Of a stretch of DNA of 7,557 bases, positions 4,690 to 7,557 are shown one piece after another. Location: assembly GCA_002296125.1 (NCBI GenBank), contig DBHI01000044.1, positions 1 through 7,557 of the forward strand, written 5' to 3'. This DNA comes from Anaerolineales bacterium UBA832 (GTDB lineage: Bacteria > Chloroflexota > Anaerolineae > Anaerolineales > UBA11657). A program made the translations under genes and the position numbers. Within the stretch, counting starts at the first letter, position 1. The number at the start of each line of letters is the position of its first letter. The notes beneath the pieces were generated by a model. The model saw only the letters and a list, made by a program, of their open reading frames with translations, did not search any database and was not told where the DNA came from.

Positions 4690-5706
4690 CGGTAGCGACT
4701 CGCAGGCTGTACCATCTTTGTCCCCATCAAGTCTGTGTATGTCGTTGGTTGTACCCCCACATTGTTTATAGCAAACCTGAGCTTCAGATTGCGTGGTAAA
4801 GTCACCGCAGTTAAGTGTGTTGGCATTGCAGGTGCATTCAACACCGTCGGTACTGGTATTACTTTCTTGCAATATTATGTTTGAAACATTTCCAGACCCA
4901 TGTTCTAGGTTTACCGTATCTGAGCACGATGAGAGCATCTCCTGTAAAGCATAATATTCTGATGTAGTGACAGTCAATCCCCAATTGTATTTGATACGTG
5001 ACCAATCCTTGGCATACTCACACCAATAGGCTTGATTTGGTGGTTTCCATTGGTCGGGTCCTCTGGAACCTTTGGAGCGATTGGCCGAAGATGTAACTGC
5101 TATAAGGTGGTCAGCGTCGGACAAATCATTCGCAAACGCTTTTTTCACTGAAGCATTCCAAGCCCATCCTCCGGAATGATGCGCATTGTGTAGTGGTACC
5201 ATGTGATCAACATCTAATTGACTCGCGACTGATACTGTGGTTCCTACAAATGGGTCATACCACAGGCCAGTGTTCACTTGACATTGGCTTGCACTCTTAA
5301 AAGAGACTGGTGAGATGGATTCTGTGATAAGCACTTCGTGTCTTGTATTTTGGCAATCCCCGTCGATGTCAGACCAATGTGACCACTCCGACCGATTGTA
5401 AGTTGGTACACTTGTTGTTAAATCCGCGATTGCAGGCATCTGAATGGTGTCGGTATTGCTAGGAATGCTTGGTGTTTCCGTTGGTATGTTTGTTGGGTAT
5501 GGTGTATGTGTAGGTAGTGCTGTATGGGTTGGTAATGCTGTATGGGTTGGTAATGGAGTGTGAGTTGGCAATACTGTAGATGCTTTAGTGGCAATGGTGG
5601 TTGTTACTATTTCTTTTTTGGTAATTCGAACTTGAGGTTGGCAGGCGTACAACAGTACAGTTATAAGAAAAAATAATAAAGCCAAAGCTTTTTTCATTTT
5701 TTTCAT
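4687..5706 (-). CDS. Secreted lipoprotein nuclease: HNH domain plus excalibur domain
   Basis: A 339-residue predicted lipoprotein. A signal segment ends in LYAC (Cys22), followed by a Thr/Pro linker with LPTHTx repeats (about 46-75). Residues about 103-260 match the secreted HNH-endonuclease family related to the C-terminal domain of GmrSD: WSDIDGDCQNTRHEVL at the front, LDVDHMVPL (Asp167-His168, metal/catalytic), FANDLSD (Asn193), and ANRSKG (Asn209-Lys212), then CEYAKDW. The C-terminus is an excalibur calcium-binding domain: NCGDF, paired cysteines, and DGDKDGTACE (327-336). From family knowledge it should cut DNA outside the cell membrane, for nutrient uptake, DNA processing or defence. 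ATG 5706 is chosen because AGGTG (5715-5711) lies four bases upstream; a second ATG three codons in is less well placed. It is transcribed from the module promoter at 5733-5762. Confidence 0.87.
   Translation of the reverse strand: MKKMKKALALLFFLITVLLYACQPQVRITKKEIVTTTIATKASTVLPTHTPLPTHTALPTHTALPTHTPYPTNIPTETPSIPSNTDTIQMPAIADLTTSVPTYNRSEWSHWSDIDGDCQNTRHEVLITESISPVSFKSASQCQVNTGLWYDPFVGTTVSVASQLDVDHMVPLHNAHHSGGWAWNASVKKAFANDLSDADHLIAVTSSANRSKGSRGPDQWKPPNQAYWCEYAKDWSRIKYNWGLTVTTSEYYALQEMLSSCSDTVNLEHGSGNVSNIILQESNTSTDGVECTCNANTLNCGDFTTQSEAQVCYKQCGGTTNDIHRLDGDKDGTACESLP
5500..5571 (-). repeat. 18-bp tandem repeat encoding LPTHTx units in the nuclease linker
   Basis: Four units of six residues (LPTHTP/A) are coded by an 18-base period. 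Two adjacent units, 5519-5536 and 5537-5554, are identical at the DNA level; the outer ones have diverged. In-frame repeats of this kind can change number by slippage and would only alter linker length between the lipid anchor and the nuclease domain. Confidence 0.8.
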
Positions 5707-5710
5707 ACAG

Positions 5711-5715
5711 CACCT
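5711..5715 (-). promoter_or_regulatory. Ribosome binding site of the nuclease gene
   Basis: AGGTG on the minus strand lies four bases before ATG 5706 and favours that codon over the ATG at 5697. Confidence 0.5.
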
Positions 5716-5732
5716 GTACTTTTCTATTACAT

Positions 5733-5762
5733 ACTATACACTCTCTGCTAGCGGGTAGGCAA
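5733..5762 (-). promoter_or_regulatory. Predicted promoter of the nuclease gene
   Basis: TTGCCT (5762-5757), an 18-base spacer and TATAGT (5738-5733) match promoter P1 of the pentapeptide operon in both hexamers and spacing. Transcription would start near 5725 and give a leader of about 20 bases with the Shine-Dalgarno, so unlike the pentapeptide gene this mRNA is not leaderless. Confidence 0.55.
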
Positions 5763-5851
5763 GTGATGCTTCTGCTAAGTGTCTGGAAAGCGGAACGGAG
5801 GCGGGCTTGGGGTTCGCTTCGGGAAAATACTACGGGAGTTGTTTTAGTACA

Positions 5852-6547
5852 TTAAATGTTGAGGGTTTGCCCATTTATCTTCAACCATTTACGACAATCT
5901 TTGTAGTCAGGAATTACTTTGCTAACTAACTTCCAGAATGATGGTGAATGGTTGTGCTCATGTATGTGGGATAGTTCATGGACTACTACGTAGTCGACAA
6001 TACGAGATGGTGCAATAATTATTTTCCAATTATAGATAATATCGTTAGTTATTGTGCACGAACCCCACCGTGCCTTGTAATTCTTCAGCGAGACACTTTT
6101 AGGAATTACTTTTAAAATTTCAGCATATCTGCTTGTTTTATCTTTGAGGTGGTGCTCTGCATGAAGCCAGTACCATTGAGCTATTTGATGCTTGATGTGC
6201 TCTTCTGATGAATCATGTTTAGTACTTATTAGGAGCTCGCCTCTTTTTAGTTTAGCTGTCTGGGCACTGTTATTTGTTAGCTTAAGACGGTATTTTTTAC
6301 CTAGATACAAAAAAGTTTCACCGCTTACATATTGCTTTGGTCTTGCAGGCGCAATACTGCTTTGAAGTTGTAATTTCTCGTCAATCCATGTGCTCTTGCT
6401 ATCGATAATGTCCTGGATTGATTTATCAGATAATACGTTGGGTACTGTTATTTGAACTACTCCAGCATCAATTCTTACTGATGCAGTCTTTCTTCTATTG
6501 GTTCTTATTATCTTGATATCAAAGTCTGATTTGGATGATGTATTCAC
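5852..6547 (-). CDS. YgjP/DUF45-type zinc metallopeptidase linked to type I restriction
   Basis: A 231-residue cytoplasmic protein of the YgjP-like (DUF45, SprT/M48-related) family. An N-terminal beta-rich part includes RRKTASVRIDAGVVQITVP. The catalytic half carries RWGSC (160-164), an NWKIIIAP strand, then DYVVVHELSHIHEHNH with zinc ligands His190, His194 and His200 and catalytic Glu191, followed by SFWKLVSKVIPDYKDCRKWL. Length and motif order are normal for the family. The start is GTG 6547-6545, which overlaps the TGA of hsdR (6546-6544) by four bases, so translation is probably coupled. Such metallopeptidase genes are repeatedly found next to hsdR in type I restriction operons. Its job there is not established to my knowledge; processing or turnover of a restriction subunit is a reasonable but untested idea. 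Confidence 0.88.
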   Translation of the reverse strand: MNTSSKSDFDIKIIRTNRRKTASVRIDAGVVQITVPNVLSDKSIQDIIDSKSTWIDEKLQLQSSIAPARPKQYVSGETFLYLGKKYRLKLTNNSAQTAKLKRGELLISTKHDSSEEHIKHQIAQWYWLHAEHHLKDKTSRYAEILKVIPKSVSLKNYKARWGSCTITNDIIYNWKIIIAPSRIVDYVVVHELSHIHEHNHSPSFWKLVSKVIPDYKDCRKWLKINGQTLNI

Positions 6548-7557
6548 TTGAACTTTACTCTGGCTAGTTCCATAAAGCGATCAGTTACTGCAGATACCAA
6601 TGTCTTTGTTCCATACTGCTGTTTTAGAACCGCTCTTTTGATCTCTTTCTGAACTCTTTTCTTTTCATCTTGTTTATCAAAGAAATCTACAATTAATGTT
6701 GCTTTTTCCATCATTACAACTAGTTCTCTAACGAGTTCAATGATATTTTTGCGCATATTATCATTGATAGTATCATCGCTATGATGTTTCGTTAATGCTG
6801 CGATCAGGATGTTATAGAAAGCGTATTCAGTCTCGGATAGACCGATATCTTTGGCTCCTTTAATGCGATTTTCTTCAATATTTTCTCTCATTATCAATAA
6901 CATCTGGGCTAATTCGTCCCATTTTTCTTCACATTCGGCAATTATGTCTCTTAGTCGTTCGGATAGTTTTTGGTAATATTCAGGGTCTTCGTCAATATTG
7001 ACTTTGATATGATGCTTTATGGCATGTTCTATTTCAGATGCTTTTGAGCGGTCATCTTTGTGCTCATTGAGTTTTTCTTTATAGTTTGGTGCTAATAATT
7101 CCATTGGTGCAATCTTAGGGTCAATGCCTGTGGAATAGATGTGTTCGTCAATTAGCTTCTTAACTTTTTCGCCCGCTGCCGCAATATTTAGAAGTTCATC
7201 TCTATATCGGTTTCTTGCTCCATGAGCAATTTTCCCTAACTTGTTTAAATCAGAAATGTAGGGACCAGCTGACACATCTGGGAGGATGATATCCATTTGC
7301 TTGGCGAATTTTGTGAAATCGATTTCAAATTCCTTGCGTTTTACTTCATTTTCTAATGATAGGATGCATGTATCTAGATCGTCTAATCCGAGTTTAGTAA
7401 AGTGTTTCATAACTCGGGTATGTGTTGCCTTTAATTTAGGGATTTCATCTTTCAGATTCTTGAGTGCTCCTTCAATATCATCCTTTGTAAACGTAGCTAA
7501 TGCGTCGGAAAGGTAATCCCTCAAGCCATAATAATCTATGATATATCCTCTAAACTT
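6544..7557 (-). CDS. hsdR: Type I restriction enzyme R subunit, C-terminal part (5' end outside window)
   Basis: The minus-strand frame is open at the right edge and gives 337 residues, so the gene starts outside the window. The first visible residues, RGYIIDYYGL then RDYLSDALATF, match the conserved segment at the end of the helicase core of HsdR (a G-x-x-x-D-Y-x-G pattern followed by an L-x-x-A-L helix). The rest is the long helical C-terminal region, with LIDEHIYSTGI, KASEIEHAIKHHIKVN and GLSETEYAFYNIL, which in HsdR binds the methylase/specificity core. A TTG at 7524-7522 lies inside the conserved segment and is not the true start. HsdR is the translocating, DNA-cutting subunit of a type I restriction-modification complex; the nuclease and DEAD-box motifs are not in view. 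hsdM and hsdS are expected further right. Confidence 0.85.
   Translation of the reverse strand, partial: KFRGYIIDYYGLRDYLSDALATFTKDDIEGALKNLKDEIPKLKATHTRVMKHFTKLGLDDLDTCILSLENEVKRKEFEIDFTKFAKQMDIILPDVSAGPYISDLNKLGKIAHGARNRYRDELLNIAAAGEKVKKLIDEHIYSTGIDPKIAPMELLAPNYKEKLNEHKDDRSKASEIEHAIKHHIKVNIDEDPEYYQKLSERLRDIIAECEEKWDELAQMLLIMRENIEENRIKGAKDIGLSETEYAFYNILIAALTKHHSDDTINDNMRKNIIELVRELVVMMEKATLIVDFFDKQDEKKRVQKEIKRAVLKQQYGTKTLVSAVTDRFMELARVKFK

Noticed and set aside
5766..5855. Plus-strand 29-codon frame starting MLLLSVWK
   Set aside because: No Shine-Dalgarno or promoter, and the related module at 4.6 kb is interrupted by a stop. It is best explained as chance openness in a GC-rich intergenic element.

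Overview
This window looks like accessory or variable chromosomal DNA from a low-GC free-living bacterium, most likely a member of the Chloroflexota (SAR202/Dehalococcoidia-like). That is inference. It rests on two lipoproteins with long Thr/Pro linkers (one a six-residue LPTHTx array), a secreted HNH-excalibur nuclease, and several genes whose -10 box lies only 6-7 nt before the start codon. No rRNA, tRNA, CRISPR array or transposase is visible.

Layout, left to right. At 1-102 (-) is the start of an unrecognised protein that runs off the left edge. At 341-1318 (-) is a lipoprotein with a serralysin-type metzincin domain. At 1362-2546 (-) is a membrane-anchored serine hydrolase of the class C beta-lactamase/NylB type. 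It is divergent from a 55-aa two-helix membrane protein at 2740-2907 (+), and an inverted repeat lies midway between the two predicted promoters. At 2914-4118 (-) is a pentapeptide-repeat gene followed closely by an unrecognised gene, whose reading frame is broken near its end while about 50 more codons continue in another frame. At 4319-4498 (+) is a 59-aa single-helix membrane protein with a strong Shine-Dalgarno and an extended -10 promoter. At 4687-5706 (-) is a lipoprotein nuclease (HNH plus excalibur). At 5852-7557 (-) is the 3' end of a type I restriction operon: the C-terminal part of HsdR, overlapped by a YgjP/DUF45 zinc metallopeptidase; hsdM and hsdS would lie off the right edge if present.

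How it fits together. The only clear shared pathway is the restriction operon. The three exported enzymes (metzincin, serine hydrolase, nuclease) are each set up to act at the outer face of the membrane and could serve scavenging or envelope processing, but the sequence does not tie them into one system. The most unusual features are in the gaps. Related promoter-carrying modules recur at about 4.17 kb and 5.74 kb, with a more diverged relative at about 4.6 kb. Another intergenic segment recurs at about 0.27 and 4.53 kb. Several promoters appear to start transcripts directly at an AUG.
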